Counted from the stretch's first letter, positions 11,645 to 23,315 are shown. The stretch: 64,000 nucleotides of DNA from Phaseolus vulgaris (GCF_000499845.2 NC_023757.2:38339314-38403313), one strand, 5' to 3'. The notes: generated by a model from the letters alone, not told the origin. Numbers and translations: made by a program.

Positions 11645-14292
11645 TTTAAATAGGTCTAGAGTTACAATTATAATTTGTTAAATATTATCAAAACAATTTA
11701 AAAAAAGTGAGTTAATGTTAATTAAATATATAAAAAAAATCAATTACATATGTATTTCATTAAATAAATTATCTCACCATATTACACTCAAACTTCATCA
11801 TATACACATCTTAACTATTATATCATCATTTTGAATTAGTTGAGCTTAACACTTAGAATTTGATGGTACAATTATATAATTTTTTGTTGTTGTTATTTAG
11901 TCAACTAAACCAGGTGAAATAAAAAAAATTGTGTATACTATTTAATGATAGGATTAATCTTAAACGAGATAAATAATATTATATTTTTTCTCAAATTAAA
12001 AATTTATTCGATTAAGTTTTAAGTTTTTTTATAAATTTAGGTATTTATTTCAGTTTATGTTGAAAAAAATGAGTACTAAAACTTTTTATATTTTCTAGTT
12101 GAGTTGATGTTGTTTGATTTTTTGTTAAGAGAATGACATGATTGTTATCTTGTCTCGTCATCTTGTTTGTTTGTCTTCACGTGTTCAAAATATAAGATGT
12201 TGTAGTTAATATAAATGAAATTATTGTTAACAAGTTACTTCTATTACTTTCAATAAAAACTTGTTAGATATTGAGATTATCGTGTCTCTCGATGACTTTC
12301 ACGTCATCGCTTAAGACGATCAAGGGATCATCATTATCACCATCATTGATGTAGGAGATACCGATAGTATCTTATTATACTTTTAATAAAAATAATAAAA
12401 TCACTTATAGTTTTACATTAACTATAATATTATTTTGTACGAATCATGTAAAAACAAATAAACAAGATAACAAAACAAGATAAAATTCACATCAACTATT
12501 AAATGGAATAATTAGATCACAAAGACTCAATTGAAAAATATAAAATTTTTTGAATCAAGAAAAAAAAATACACTAAGAACTCAATGAAAATATCTAAATT
12601 TAAGAGTAATTTGAAGCTAAATTAAACTTAAAGATTTATATATATTTGCTTAAAGTTAAATTTGATTAATATACAAATAAAACCTACTAAAGATTTATAC
12701 ATATTTGCTTTAAAGTTAAATTTGATTGACACAAATAAAACCAACTCATTATTGATCAGTTGGTTTGGTTCAAGTTATGAAAAAAATTAAGAATTTTCAA
12801 ATCAATCCAAATTAAAAAATAAAAATAATTTCTTGGATTTTTTTCTCTTCATCAATTCATTTCAAACAAACCCGTCACAATTCCTATGTAAAAGATTTTT
12901 TTTTAGTTAAGCTATTTATCACTACATATTATTAATCAATTAGTAATACAATTATATAACAATCTATAATTACATGATTAAATTAAATTGCTTAGCAGCA
13001 AAATCAACTTAAGTATCTAATCAACCTAAACAACAATATGTATTTATACATACATACAATCACGAGTAAAACATTTTTTTTTTCAATCCCTTTTCTAATC
13101 CAGCAAATTGTACTATGAATACGAATATGTCATTGAAGAGAGGAATGGAATTGGATGAGTGGTTGAAACTCGAATTTGGAATATAAGCGCGTTTATGACT
13201 TTTGATCCAAATGAACAAATAACCTTAATTGTGCCAAACAGTGAAAACATCGGTGACTAACGCGCCCACACCTTATTTTATTAATCGTTGCTTTGTTCTA
13301 AAGTTTGGTGCCTTCTTTGTCTGCTTCCTGAAATATCCAAGCTATTTTCTGATTTGCTGTTCTATTTCTCAATGGATTCTATCATTATCGTTGATTTTTT
13401 TTTCTCATAAAGTATAAAGATGGGAAAACTTTTACGGCGTATCTATTTTAAAGTATTTTCTTTTAAAAAAATGTCACCAGAATAATATATATTATTCATT
13501 ATTACATTATATTAATAAATAAGATAAGATGACATGATAAAATTATTAGATCGTATAGGATGTTTTAAAATATTTTATATTAAAAATATGCGTAAATGAA
13601 AATTTTAAAAGTTTAAATTCTTGCTCACCCTTCAAATATGCAGACACTGTTAGTTCCGCGATTTATAGAGTACTGTTTTTTTAAATAAATAAATAAATTA
13701 TAGAGTATTGTTTGATTTATGTATTATTTATCAGTATTATAAGTTTAAATCTTCATTTTTAATCATAAAAACATCTCATATTTTAACCTTTCACTTGTGA
13801 CGCGTGATTTTACCACTGTTTAATTTTTATGTATTGTTTTATTGTTCATCAGTATTATAAGTTTAAATCTTTATTTTTAAATGATTTTCTTATTAAATGA
13901 TTCTCAAAATATTATTTTTATAACACATACATAATAAGATATGAATAAGAAAAAATTATTATGATTTGATTTTTAATAAAATTTTAATTTTAATTGTAAT
14001 AATAAATTGACTAATAAAATAATTTATTAAATATATATATATATTAAAATAATATATGTAAATACATGAATATTATTATAATTGAAAAATACTATAAAAT
14101 AATATCTATAATAATAATATATATAATACTATTTAATTTTTTGTTATTAAAAACTTAGGTCAAACACACTTTTAAATATAAAAGAATCATTAAGTTTTGT
14201 TGAATTTTGTCAAGTGTTATGAATTAAGAATTGATAAAAAAAAATCACCTCATACTTCAAAAAATATTTAAATTATCCTTTAATATTTTTTA
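11640..14292. other. AT-rich spacer, no gene seen
   Basis: No coding region found. A roughly 45-bp motif containing CAGTATTATAAGTTTAAATC occurs twice (about 13733 and 13850), a small dispersed duplication. Confidence 0.6.
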
Positions 14293-14297
14293 TTAAA

Positions 14298-14902
14298 TGT
14301 TCTTACAAAAAGGGATCAAGAACACTCGAACTAAAACAAGATGGCCTTTTACACAAATCTTCTGATTTCGGGCTATACTCTCGGGTTTCTATTGGGCTGG
14401 ATTACTTCTTGGGCTGGATTATTTCTTGGGCTGGATTACTTCTTGGGCTGGACTCTCAACTGGGCTAGGCTCGCGGTTGTTCCTCTCGGCTGCTTCTCTC
14501 GGCTATTCGTCTCGGCTGTTCTTCTCGGTTGTTCCACTCGGCTACTCCTCTCGGTTGGTATTCATCACAGGTGGGGGGATGTACCAGCAAGTCGCTCCGA
14601 TGCCAAAGTCAGAAACAATGTAATGGTTTTTCAGATAAAATCACTCTTACCTTTTTCTTGTGCTAACCTCCTATTTATAGAGTTTCGTTGATGGGCCTTC
14701 TACAGTACTTTTGGACTTTCTTATCACACCTTTTTATTACTTTTACACCCCCTTGTGCAAGTTCCTTATTTAAATTGGGCTTTATTATGATTTTTATTAT
14801 CCTTTCAGGTTTCGGTCCAGACGTTTCGGTTCTAATTTATCACTTTGGTTATTGGACATGTAGTTCTCGGCCTATACCTCTCGGTTTTAGGCTACCAGTA
14901 CA
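14298..14902 (-). repeat. 3' LTR of element C
   Basis: 605-bp repeat of 23698-24319. Preceded on the minus strand by CTCGGGGGCCAG, a polypurine tract (14903-14914). Holds three GGGCTGG-containing 17-bp units and a run of degenerate CTCGGCT-TTC units. Confidence 0.95.
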
Positions 14903-15134
14903 CTGGCCCCCGAGACAAAAATAATTGATTTAGATTGAAATGATTTGTGTCTTAATATAATATAATAGTTTTGAGTGTTGATTTGATTTGGTATTTAATG
15001 CCTTGGTTTTCGTAATTTACTTTTCTGAAAATACATGATTTGACATGAGATGTCCATTTTAACCGTTAGATCATATATATTTTTGAATAATTTTGTGCTA
15101 TCATTACGTTTCAAATTCTAGGGTTCGCGTGGGT

Positions 15135-15142
15135 TATAAATA
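15135..15142 (+). promoter_or_regulatory. TATA box for the antisense gene of element C
   Basis: TATAAATA followed by GG, 89 bp upstream of the plus-strand ATG at 15231 and outside the LTR. It suggests that the antisense gene has its own promoter. Confidence 0.55.
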
Positions 15143-15230
15143 GGTTCCTTTCTGAGTCTTTTTGTGATTGTGAAACTTATCGCTATTAACAGAAGCTCAT
15201 TTTTCATCTTCAGTTGATTTTGGAAAGGTA

Positions 15231-17197
15231 ATGTCTCTTTCAAGCTTTTCTGCTAGTGATGATTGTTCGAGCGCGGGTGGTGAATCAACTGGGCGAGTGG
15301 TTCGGGAAGAGGATCATCCAGACTTAAAGTCTTCATCTGCTACCCCTTCTTGCATGAATGATTCTAATGGAGATCCTACTGTTGATGTTCCTCAAGAAGT
15401 CGATTTTATGTTGCCTCGGAAAAACCTTCGTCCAGGTTATCAGTGGGTTAACCCTAGGGTTCGGGAATATTTTTCGAAGTATCGTTCTGCTACCGAACTT
15501 CGTAGTTTTCTTTCTCATTCTCAGATTTATTATTCTGATATTGAAAACGATATTATTTCCTTTCGGCGTGTTGGGGATGTTGATAATGTTTGCCATGGCC
15601 GAGAAGATGATAGTTATGAATTTTTCTATTTTTATGCTTGCTTTTTTAGAGACCTTCATATTCGATTGCCTTTGAACAACTTTCAAATAGGCGTTCTTAA
15701 TTTTCTTAATGTTGCCCCTACTCACCTTCACCCTAATGGTTGGGCTGCCATGCAAGCTTTTAGTATTTTGTGTAAATTACTGTCGCTTTCTCCTAGTCCA
15801 GCTTCGTTCCTGTATTATTATAGTTCTCGGCCTGGTAAACGACCAGGGTGGCTTTCTCTTATTAGTAAATCCAACGTTTGCTTCCTTAAACCTTTTACAT
15901 CATCTTATAAGGATTTCAAGGGAGGTTTTTTCAAAATTCTAATAGAGCCGATAGGGAAAGAGTATTTTTTCAATGGAGAGTCTCCAAAATTTCCTCTTTA
16001 CTGGACAAGAGATCCGGTGAAGTTTAATTCAATATCTTTTCACTCAATGGGGGCGGCCGATCGTCATGTTATTGAAGTTTTCAGTCACCTCTCGTACCAA
16101 GTTCCCACTCGCGCCTTGCTACAATTGTACACTTCGTCCCATCCACGAGAAGATCTTATTGGTAGGTGGTTGTTCTTCATGTACTTGTTTGATAGGATGT
16201 GTTTTTTAACTTTGCTAAGTTTTTTATTGATTTTCAGCTTTGATGGCAAGCACAAATCCGAAAGCTCGGTCTTATTTTTCGAAGCTGTTAAACAAAGTAG
16301 GTGATGTAACTCCTCGGCGCGAAAATGTTGTGAATCCTGTTGTTGAAACGGAAGAAGCGGAGCGTGTTGCACCTGTTGAAATGGTTGAAGTTGTGCATCA
16401 TGTTGATGTTGCCTTCGAAAAAATCAAAGAAACGAGATAGAAGCAGCAAGAGATCACACTCTTCTTCTCGGCGTCATCGTCGTGTTGAGAATGTGTCATC
16501 GGAACCACTTTCTGAAACCATTTTCTGTGCATCAACTAAGTATGCGAAGTTTGTCCAAACTTCTTTTAATGAATCGTCTTACAATATGTTGAAAAATATG
16601 GATGCTGCTTCATTGGCTGATTCGATTATTGAATTGTCGAGTAGAAGTTTGTTGATTGGAAAAATGATGAAGGAGAAAAATGGAAATTGTGTGTCTTTAT
16701 CTGAATTTGAGAAATTGAGGACTGACCTTGCTGAATACAAGGAGAAAACGAGCTCTTTGTTCGAGCAACTAGAAGAAATGAAGAAACAAAAAGGTGAACA
16801 AGAAGTTGCAAAGGAAGAGTTTAAAAAAGAAATTGTTGAATTGAAGAATGAAAGCTTGAGGTCAAGTGAAGAAAACGCTCAACTCCGTAAAGAGAATCAA
16901 CTGCTGAATGAGAAGGTGTTAGCGTTATTGTCTACGAACGAAGCCGACAAAAATGCCATCAAACTCATGGATGAAGAAATAAGTCAGCTGAGGACCAACG
17001 TTTTTGAAGCCGAAAGCTTTATATTTGAACAACATCAACTTGGTTTTGAGAAAGCGCTTCAACAAGCCAAATATTTTTATAAGATTCCACTTGATGAAGG
17101 CAACTTTGATGTTAAAAAGGATTTTTACAAGGGTGAATTGGTGCCGGCTAACGAAATCCCAGACACAGATGCTGAAGATGTCAATATTGAGAGCTAG
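15231..17197 (+). CDS. Antisense ORF (aORF) of element C, Transposase_28-like, spliced, frameshifted
   Basis: Encoded opposite to gag-pol. Exon 1 is 15231-16161; a canonical intron follows (GTAGGT at 16162, CAG ending at 16237) and exon 2 starts at 16238 in phase. Residues about 150-270 match the plant family described as putative gypsy-type transposon (PF04195, from memory): LPLNNFQIGVLNF, LHPNGWAAMQAF, and a KDFKGGFF segment. After a break at about 16422-16430, where an A-run shifts the frame by one base, the other frame (to 17197) carries a basic KKSKKRDRSSKRS tract and a long coiled coil (about 16680-17010). Its role is unknown; related genes occur in Tat elements such as Grande. The break suggests that this copy makes only a truncated product. 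Confidence 0.75.
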
Positions 17198-17649
17198 AAA
17201 GGCGTAGGTGTGCTTGCCGAAAGTAGATTTATTTTGAACTACAAATCCATGGATGCTTTTTGATATGCTAATCCATGTGGGGGGATTCGTTTTGTTAAAT
17301 GTACTGTCTTTTTGAAAGCCTTAATACATATAAAGTTTGTTAGATTGTCAACTGTTATATTGTTTTGCATTATTGGTCGTATTCTACATAATTGTCACCT
17401 ACCGAGTTAATTGTACTATTTTTAATGCGATGATGTTTTGTTCATACGCCGAGTACCTGTCGGTTTTTATGCGAAAGTGGTTTTGAAATAACGGATTCTT
17501 TGCGTATTTTGTAATCTATGAACGCATGAAATCAAATTTATGTAAAATATCATAATGGGTGTTGATTCATAATTTATTAGTGGTTTTATCCAATTTATTA
17601 TTAACAAAAACATGGTATGCGAGTGAATTTTTTATCGGAAACGGAAGCA

Positions 17650-18301
17650 TTCGAGATCACAAGTTTTTATGAATATACGAATTTTCGGGTGGATTTTCTT
17701 AGAGTGAAATCATCTAAAGCCGAAAGTTTTATGAATACGTTTCTTTTCGGGTGGGTTTTCACTTAGAGTGAAATCATCCAAGACCGAAAGTTTAATGAAT
17801 ACGTTTCTTTTCGGGTGGGTTTTCACTTAGAGTGAAATCATCCAAGACCGAAAGTTTTATGAATACGTTTCTTTTCGGGTGGGTTTTCACTTAGAGTGAA
17901 ATCATCCAAGACCGAAAGATTTATGAATACGTTTCTTTTCGGGTGGGTTTTCAATGAGTGAAATCATCCAAGACCGAAAGATTCATGATTACGTTTCTTT
18001 TCGGGTGGGTTTTCACTTAGAGTGAAATCATCCAAGACCGAAAGATTTATGAATACGTTTCTTTTCGGGTGGGTTTTCACTAAGAGTGAAATCATCCAAG
18101 ACCGAAAGATTTATGAATACGTTTCTTTTCGGGTGGGTTTTCACTTAGAGTGAAATCATCCAAGACCGAAAGATTTATGAATACGTTTCTTTTCGGGTGG
18201 GTTTTCACTTAGAGTGAAATCATCCAAGACCGAAAGTTTTATGAATACGTTTCTTTTCGGGTGGGTTTTCACTTAGAGTGAAATCATCCAAGACCGAAAG
18301 T
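17650..18301. repeat. 64-bp tandem array, about 10 copies
   Basis: Units of 64 bp with small length variants (for example a short copy near 17950), sharing CGTTTCTTTTCGGGTGGG. Each unit holds TTTCAC-TTAGA-GTGAAA, a 6-bp inverted repeat, and an imperfect CCGAAAG/CTTTTCGG pair. It lies between the 3' ends of the antisense gene and of gag-pol. Confidence 0.95.
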
Positions 18302-18392
18302 TATGTAAATGAACGACACATTGTTAATGGATAATGCTTCTTTATTGATGGATAGATATATATATACAGCCTTCTTTGTACATCTTCGAATT

Positions 18393-19184
18393 TCAACTAA
18401 AATAAAACTTTAAATGACTTGTATTCCATGTTCTCGGTACTATTTTTTCTTCTAGAGTTTCTAACCTGTATGCTCCATTTTGAAAATTTTTGAGTATCCT
18501 GAATGGACCTTCCCAATTAGAGGCCAATTTTCCATGTCGCGGATCTTTTCGTGCATCAGTTCGCATTCTCCATACTAAGTCCCCCTCCTTAAAATCTCTG
18601 AATTTTACTTTCGCATTGAACCTTTTCATTGCTCTTCTTTTTACTGCTGCCTCTTTTATCTTTGCTCGTTCTCTAAGTTCTTCAATGAGATCAAGGTCGG
18701 TTCTCAAGCATTCATTGTTAATATTCCAGTCTTCTATCTGCCTTTGTAACGTTGGTTCATTCACTTCTACAGGTAACATTGCATCCGTCCCATATGTGAG
18801 GTTGAATGGTGTTTCACCAGTTGAAGTTTGTGGCGTACATCTATAAGCCCATAAGATCTCTGGTAACTTCTCTGCCCACAAACCTTTGGCATTTCCTAAC
18901 CTCTTCTTCAATTGTCCCAAAATAACTTTGTTTGCAGCCTCCGCTTGTCCATTCGTCTGCGGATGTTCAACTAAAGTGCTTGTTGACTTGATTCCCAAAT
19001 CTGCATAAAATTCCATAAGTTTTTTGTCAATGAATTGTCGGCCATTATCAGTTATTATGGTGTGTGGGATTCCAAATCGACATATTATATTTTTCCATAT
19101 AAATGTTTGAACTTGCTGAGTTGTTATCTTAGTCAGTGCTTCTGCTTCTATCCATTTCGTAAAGTAATCTACAGCGACTATCAT
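18393..19184 (-). CDS. Element C integrase core and C-terminal domain
   Basis: 263 codons that continue the previous pol frame after a single in-frame TGA (19197-19199). It begins with MIVAVDYFTKWIEAEAL, holding the first catalytic Asp. ITDNGRQF and VEHPQTNGQAEAANK, holding the second Asp and the Glu, follow. The C-terminal part has FKEGDLVWRMR and SNWEGPFRI, as in gypsy integrases. It is separated from its zinc domain, which lies in the frame at 19200-20528. The stop lies where relatives have Arg, and CGA to TGA is the usual deamination change. Without readthrough this segment would not be made as part of pol. Confidence 0.93.
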   Translation of the reverse strand: MIVAVDYFTKWIEAEALTKITTQQVQTFIWKNIICRFGIPHTIITDNGRQFIDKKLMEFYADLGIKSTSTLVEHPQTNGQAEAANKVILGQLKKRLGNAKGLWAEKLPEILWAYRCTPQTSTGETPFNLTYGTDAMLPVEVNEPTLQRQIEDWNINNECLRTDLDLIEELRERAKIKEAAVKRRAMKRFNAKVKFRDFKEGDLVWRMRTDARKDPRHGKLASNWEGPFRILKNFQNGAYRLETLEEKIVPRTWNTSHLKFYFS

Positions 19185-19199
19185 GAATTTAGTTTGTCC

Positions 19200-20528
19200 T
19201 CAACCAAGTGGAAATGGACCGAGTATATCAATTCCCCATTTTGCAAAGGGCCATGGAGAAGTAATTCCTTGTAACGCCTGTGCTGGTATATGGTTCAAAC
19301 TTCCAAATTCTTGACACTTCTTGCATGTTTTAACATAAATTTCACAATCTTCTCGGAGTGTTGGCCAATAATATCCAGCTCTGCAAACTTTTGTTGCCAT
19401 TGTTCGGGCTCCACAATGTAAGCCACATATTCCTTCATGAAGTTCTTTCACTACATACTGAGCTTGCTCTTTTGAGAGACATTTCAACAAAGGTATCGAA
19501 TATCCGCGTTTGTAGAGTTCATCTCCAATTAACACAAAACTAGCTATTTTTTTGGTCATTTTTGTATCCAATTGAACACCTTGCTCTTGATTCTTTATGG
19601 CTTCCAAATATGTTTCTATCCATTCATCTGTTGTTGTGGTGACGTTGCAACATTCCTCGAAACCGACTGTCGGGTGACTGAGGGTTTGTTGTATAATCGA
19701 ATTGTGTTGGAGTTGCCGCTGTTGACTTGCCAATTTGGATAATGAATCTGCTTTCATGTTTAGCTCTCTCGGAATATATTTTATTTCAGCTTGTTTGAAA
19801 CATTGCATGACATTTAATACCTTATGATAATATTGCATCAATAATGGATCTTTTACCTGATAATCTCCTCGTACCTGTCCCACTGAGAGCTGAGAATCAC
19901 TTTTGCAAATGACGTTTTCAACTCCCATGTCTCTCGCCAGTAGTAGTCCTGTAATAAGAGCTTCGTATTCGGCCTGGTTGTTGGATGTTCTGAACTCGAA
20001 TCTTAATGCCATCTCTATTTGGAAGTTGTCTGGTCCTTCAAGTACTATCCTTGCTCCGCTTCCTTTTTTGCTTGATGCGCCATCTACATACAATATCCAC
20101 TGCTCCTGTTGTGCTGTTGTCGGCATCTGGATTATGAAATCTGCAAGGGCTTGAGCTTTGATTGGTCCTCTCGGTTCATACTTGATTCCATATTCGGAAA
20201 GCTCCATTGACCATGTCACCATCCTACCTGCAAGTTCTGGTTTTCTCAAGATTTTTGATATTGGATAATCTGTCCTCACAATTATCTGATGATTCTGAAA
20301 GTATGGCCGAAGACGTCTTGCGGCGTACACCAAGGTTAAGGCGACTTTTTCTACTTTGGGATATCTGGTTTCAGCATTTTGGAGGGATCTACTTACAAAG
20401 TATATTGGTTTCTGGTCTGGATTCTCTTGGATTAACGCTGCTCCTATGGCTTCATTGGAAGTTGCTAAGTAAACTATGATGGGTTGGGTCAACTCAGGTT
20501 TGATTAGGATTGGTGGTTCAGCTACCAT
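19200..20528 (-). CDS. Element C RNase H, archaeal-type second RNase H and integrase zinc domain
   Basis: 442 codons. Residues about 16-132 are the RT-linked RNase H, but the catalytic start reads YLATSNEAIGAAL, with no Asp at the usual D-x-S position. Residues about 143-270 form a second RNase H starting ILYVDGASSKKGSGA, with intact Asp and later NQAEYEAL and KSDSQL motifs, as expected of the Tat group. The end holds the H-H-C-C integrase zinc domain (HEGICGLHCG, CKKCQEFG) and PWPFAKWGIDILGPFPLG. It is joined to the RT by a broken frame at 20581-20590 and to the integrase core by the TGA at 19197-19199. Confidence 0.93.
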   Translation of the reverse strand: MVAEPPILIKPELTQPIIVYLATSNEAIGAALIQENPDQKPIYFVSRSLQNAETRYPKVEKVALTLVYAARRLRPYFQNHQIIVRTDYPISKILRKPELAGRMVTWSMELSEYGIKYEPRGPIKAQALADFIIQMPTTAQQEQWILYVDGASSKKGSGARIVLEGPDNFQIEMALRFEFRTSNNQAEYEALITGLLLARDMGVENVICKSDSQLSVGQVRGDYQVKDPLLMQYYHKVLNVMQCFKQAEIKYIPRELNMKADSLSKLASQQRQLQHNSIIQQTLSHPTVGFEECCNVTTTTDEWIETYLEAIKNQEQGVQLDTKMTKKIASFVLIGDELYKRGYSIPLLKCLSKEQAQYVVKELHEGICGLHCGARTMATKVCRAGYYWPTLREDCEIYVKTCKKCQEFGSLNHIPAQALQGITSPWPFAKWGIDILGPFPLG

Positions 20529-20580
20529 GCTTTTGATTTGAGAGAAGGCTTGCTCACATTTTTCATTCCACTCAAAGGTT

Positions 20581-23304
20581 TCAGATTTTTTTTAACAGGC
20601 TTATTATCGGTTTAGTTTTTTCGGCTAAGATCGGTAAAAACCTTGACAATGAATTTAGCTTTCCCACTAACCTCTGCACCTCTTTCAGGTTTTTCGGGTT
20701 CCCCATCTTCATAATTGCTTCACATTTATCAGGATTAGCCTCAATCCCTCTGTTGGTCAACATAAAACCTAGAAATTTTCCACCTTTGACGCCGAATACA
20801 CATTTTTCTGGGTTGAGACGTATATTGTACTCTCTTATGCGTGAAAACACCTCCTGAAGATCTCCCATATGTTTCTCCACTTTCTCTGACTTCACAACCA
20901 TATCGTCCACATATACTTCCATGTTTCTTCCAATTTGATCTTTGAACACCTTATCCATCAATCTCTGATACGTTGCTCCGGCATTCTTTAAGCCGAAAGG
21001 CATGACTTTGTAACAATAATTTGCCGTATCTGTGGTAAAAGCTGTTTTGGGCACATCTGGCTCATACATCTGTATTTGGTTATACCCTGAATAAGCATCA
21101 AGAAAACTCATCATTTCTTGTCCATACGCCCCATCTACCAATCGGTCAATGTTGGGCAATGGATATGTATCTTTCGAACAAGCCTTATTTAAGTCTGTAT
21201 AATCTGTACACATTCTCCACTTTCCATTCGGTTTTTTGACGAGCACCACATTGGACAACCATGTCGTATATTGAGCTTCCTTAATGAAACCGGCTTGCAT
21301 TAACTTCTCAGTTTCTTCCATTGCTGCTTTTCTTCTCTCTTCACCCAACTTTCTTCGCTTCTGAGATATCGGTCTTGCTTCTCGGCATACCGACAACTTA
21401 TGACAAATTACCTTTGGATCAATTCCAGGTATATCAGACGGTGCCCAAGCGAACAAGTCTTTGTTGTCGCGTAACAATGTGACAAGTTTGTTTAACAATT
21501 CTTCGGGCAAACTTCCACTTATATAAGTGCATTGCTTCTCATCCCGGCCTAATACCACAGCTGTAGTCTCTTCTTTCGGTTCCAACCTTTCATCCTTTAA
21601 TCTCGGGTCCAAATCCGCCATTGCCACCATTCTTTCGGTATCTTTGTGTGTTTTTAAATTCATCTTTAGACCGGCTGCATAACATTCTCGAGCATCTCTT
21701 TGATTAACATACACTGTTGCTATCTCCCCCTTTTCTGTTGGAAATTTCATTGCTAGATGTGGCGTTGAAACTATTGCTCCCAACTTATTCAAAGAAGAAC
21801 GTCCTAACAACACATTATACGACGTAGAAGCATCCACCACCAAATATCTGATTTTAATCTTTTTAGTCTTACTTCCTCTTCCGAACGTAGTCATCAAATC
21901 CACATACCCTTTCGTGCTGACTCTTTCCCCTGAAAAACCAATGATTTGTTCTCGGAAAGGTACAATGTCTTCTTCTTTCAGATGCAGACTTTTGAAAGTA
22001 TCCCAAAACAAAATATCAACTGAGCTGCCTTGATCAACCAAGGTTTTCATGACGGCATATTCGTCTATTTCAACTGTTATCACCATAGGATCGTCGTGAT
22101 CGGGATCAATTTCTTGGAAATCTTCATCTGTAAAAAGCATTGGTGGCAAAGTTCTTCTTTTAAAAATGTGGTTAATGGTCCTTATACTTCTCCAATGTTG
22201 TTTCCTTGCTGATGATGATTCTTTTCCAGAGAAACCACCTGAAATAGTGTTTATAAACCCCCTGACAGGTCTCCCCAAGCTTCGTTCCCTACTTCTCCTT
22301 ACTGATTGTGTGTTTTGATAAACCCTGTCATTTCTTCCTTCTGATCTTCCACCTCTTCTATCATCTCTTTTTTCTATTCTTTTTTCTCTTTCAAATCTGT
22401 CTGCCCTTCTTCCCCCTGTTTCAATTCCTTTCAATCTTCTCTCCGGACTGGTCCTCAGTCTAACATTTCCTCCTTGAACAAAACGCTTCAACTGCCCAGC
22501 CTGAATCAATTCTTCTATTCTATCTTTCAACCCGACACACTCCTCTGTATGGTGGCCTTGATTTTTATGGTATTCACAATGTTTGGTGTGGTCGGCCCTT
22601 TCCGGTGTTCGCACTTTTCTAGTTGGTGGTATTATCTCTGCCGCCATGGCTTCTTGTAAGACTCTTGTTCTGTTTGTATTTAAGGGTGTGTATTGCTGGA
22701 ACTTTCGGCTTCTGAATTCTTCCCTGGCTCTTCTAGCCATAGGTCCACTTTCTTTTTCTATCACCTTTTTTTCACCTCCATCCATCCTTGCCTGGTTCCG
22801 GAACTCTCTCAGTTCTTCCATTTGCATGAACTTTGACGCTCGTTGTCTTAGCTCATCTAAACTAGTCGCAGGTTTCTTGCAGAGACTATCAGCAAACGGT
22901 CCCGGCTTTAATGTTGTTATCATATGATGCATGGTAACCTCTGGGCTGAGGTTTCGAATTCCCAGGGCAACCTTCCCAAAGCGTTCCATGAACATTCTTA
23001 ACGACTCTCCCTTTTCTTGCCTTATATTCACCAAAGCAATCGAAGTTAAACGATGGGGACGACTGGTTGCGAACTGAGCTCCAAACTTTTCCACCAATGT
23101 ATCAAAACAATCTATGCTCAAAGGCGGAAGGCGTGTGAACCAACTTAACGTTGTCCCTTTTAAGGTTGTAGGGAACACTCTGCACATAATAGCATCGTTC
23201 CACGTATATAGACTGATCTGCGTGGTGTATACCGCAACATGTTCATCAGGGTCTGTGCTTCCGTCATACTTGTCAATAGTTAAACTTCTCCAATTGTCAG
23301 GCAA
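20581..23304 (-). CDS. Element C gag core, protease and reverse transcriptase
   Basis: 907 codons. Residues about 1-170 are the retrotransposon gag core (DKYDGSTDPDEH, WFTRLPP, FGAQF). A CCHC-like knuckle CEYHKNQGHHTEEC is at 243-256. The protease has LVDQGSSVDILFW at 422-434, with DQG in place of DS/TG, as in other Tat elements, and YNVLLGRSSLNKLGA. RT shows FLDAYSGYNQI and YVDD at 798-801. The frame ends just after RT in an 8-T run (20586-20593, plus strand), where one extra base shifts the frame away from RNase H. The first codon is TTG, not a real start: the protein's beginning is in the frame at 23316-23642, one base out. Confidence 0.95.
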   Translation of the reverse strand: MPDNWRSLTIDKYDGSTDPDEHVAVYTTQISLYTWNDAIMCRVFPTTLKGTTLSWFTRLPPLSIDCFDTLVEKFGAQFATSRPHRLTSIALVNIRQEKGESLRMFMERFGKVALGIRNLSPEVTMHHMITTLKPGPFADSLCKKPATSLDELRQRASKFMQMEELREFRNQARMDGGEKKVIEKESGPMARRAREEFRSRKFQQYTPLNTNRTRVLQEAMAAEIIPPTRKVRTPERADHTKHCEYHKNQGHHTEECVGLKDRIEELIQAGQLKRFVQGGNVRLRTSPERRLKGIETGGRRADRFEREKRIEKRDDRRGGRSEGRNDRVYQNTQSVRRSRERSLGRPVRGFINTISGGFSGKESSSARKQHWRSIRTINHIFKRRTLPPMLFTDEDFQEIDPDHDDPMVITVEIDEYAVMKTLVDQGSSVDILFWDTFKSLHLKEEDIVPFREQIIGFSGERVSTKGYVDLMTTFGRGSKTKKIKIRYLVVDASTSYNVLLGRSSLNKLGAIVSTPHLAMKFPTEKGEIATVYVNQRDARECYAAGLKMNLKTHKDTERMVAMADLDPRLKDERLEPKEETTAVVLGRDEKQCTYISGSLPEELLNKLVTLLRDNKDLFAWAPSDIPGIDPKVICHKLSVCREARPISQKRRKLGEERRKAAMEETEKLMQAGFIKEAQYTTWLSNVVLVKKPNGKWRMCTDYTDLNKACSKDTYPLPNIDRLVDGAYGQEMMSFLDAYSGYNQIQMYEPDVPKTAFTTDTANYCYKVMPFGLKNAGATYQRLMDKVFKDQIGRNMEVYVDDMVVKSEKVEKHMGDLQEVFSRIREYNIRLNPEKCVFGVKGGKFLGFMLTNRGIEANPDKCEAIMKMGNPKNLKEVQRLVGKLNSLSRFLPILAEKTKPIISLLKKI

Positions 23305-23315
23305 TGGAGTATCAA

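Noticed and set aside
14341..14691. Plus-strand frames rich in LGWITSWAG and SRLF repeats in the LTRs of element C
   Set aside because: They translate the short tandem repeats of the LTR on the strand opposite to transcription, and appear in both LTRs.
17650..18301. CRISPR-like array
   Set aside because: Repeats are directly adjacent 64-bp units without unique spacers, in a plant retrotransposon.
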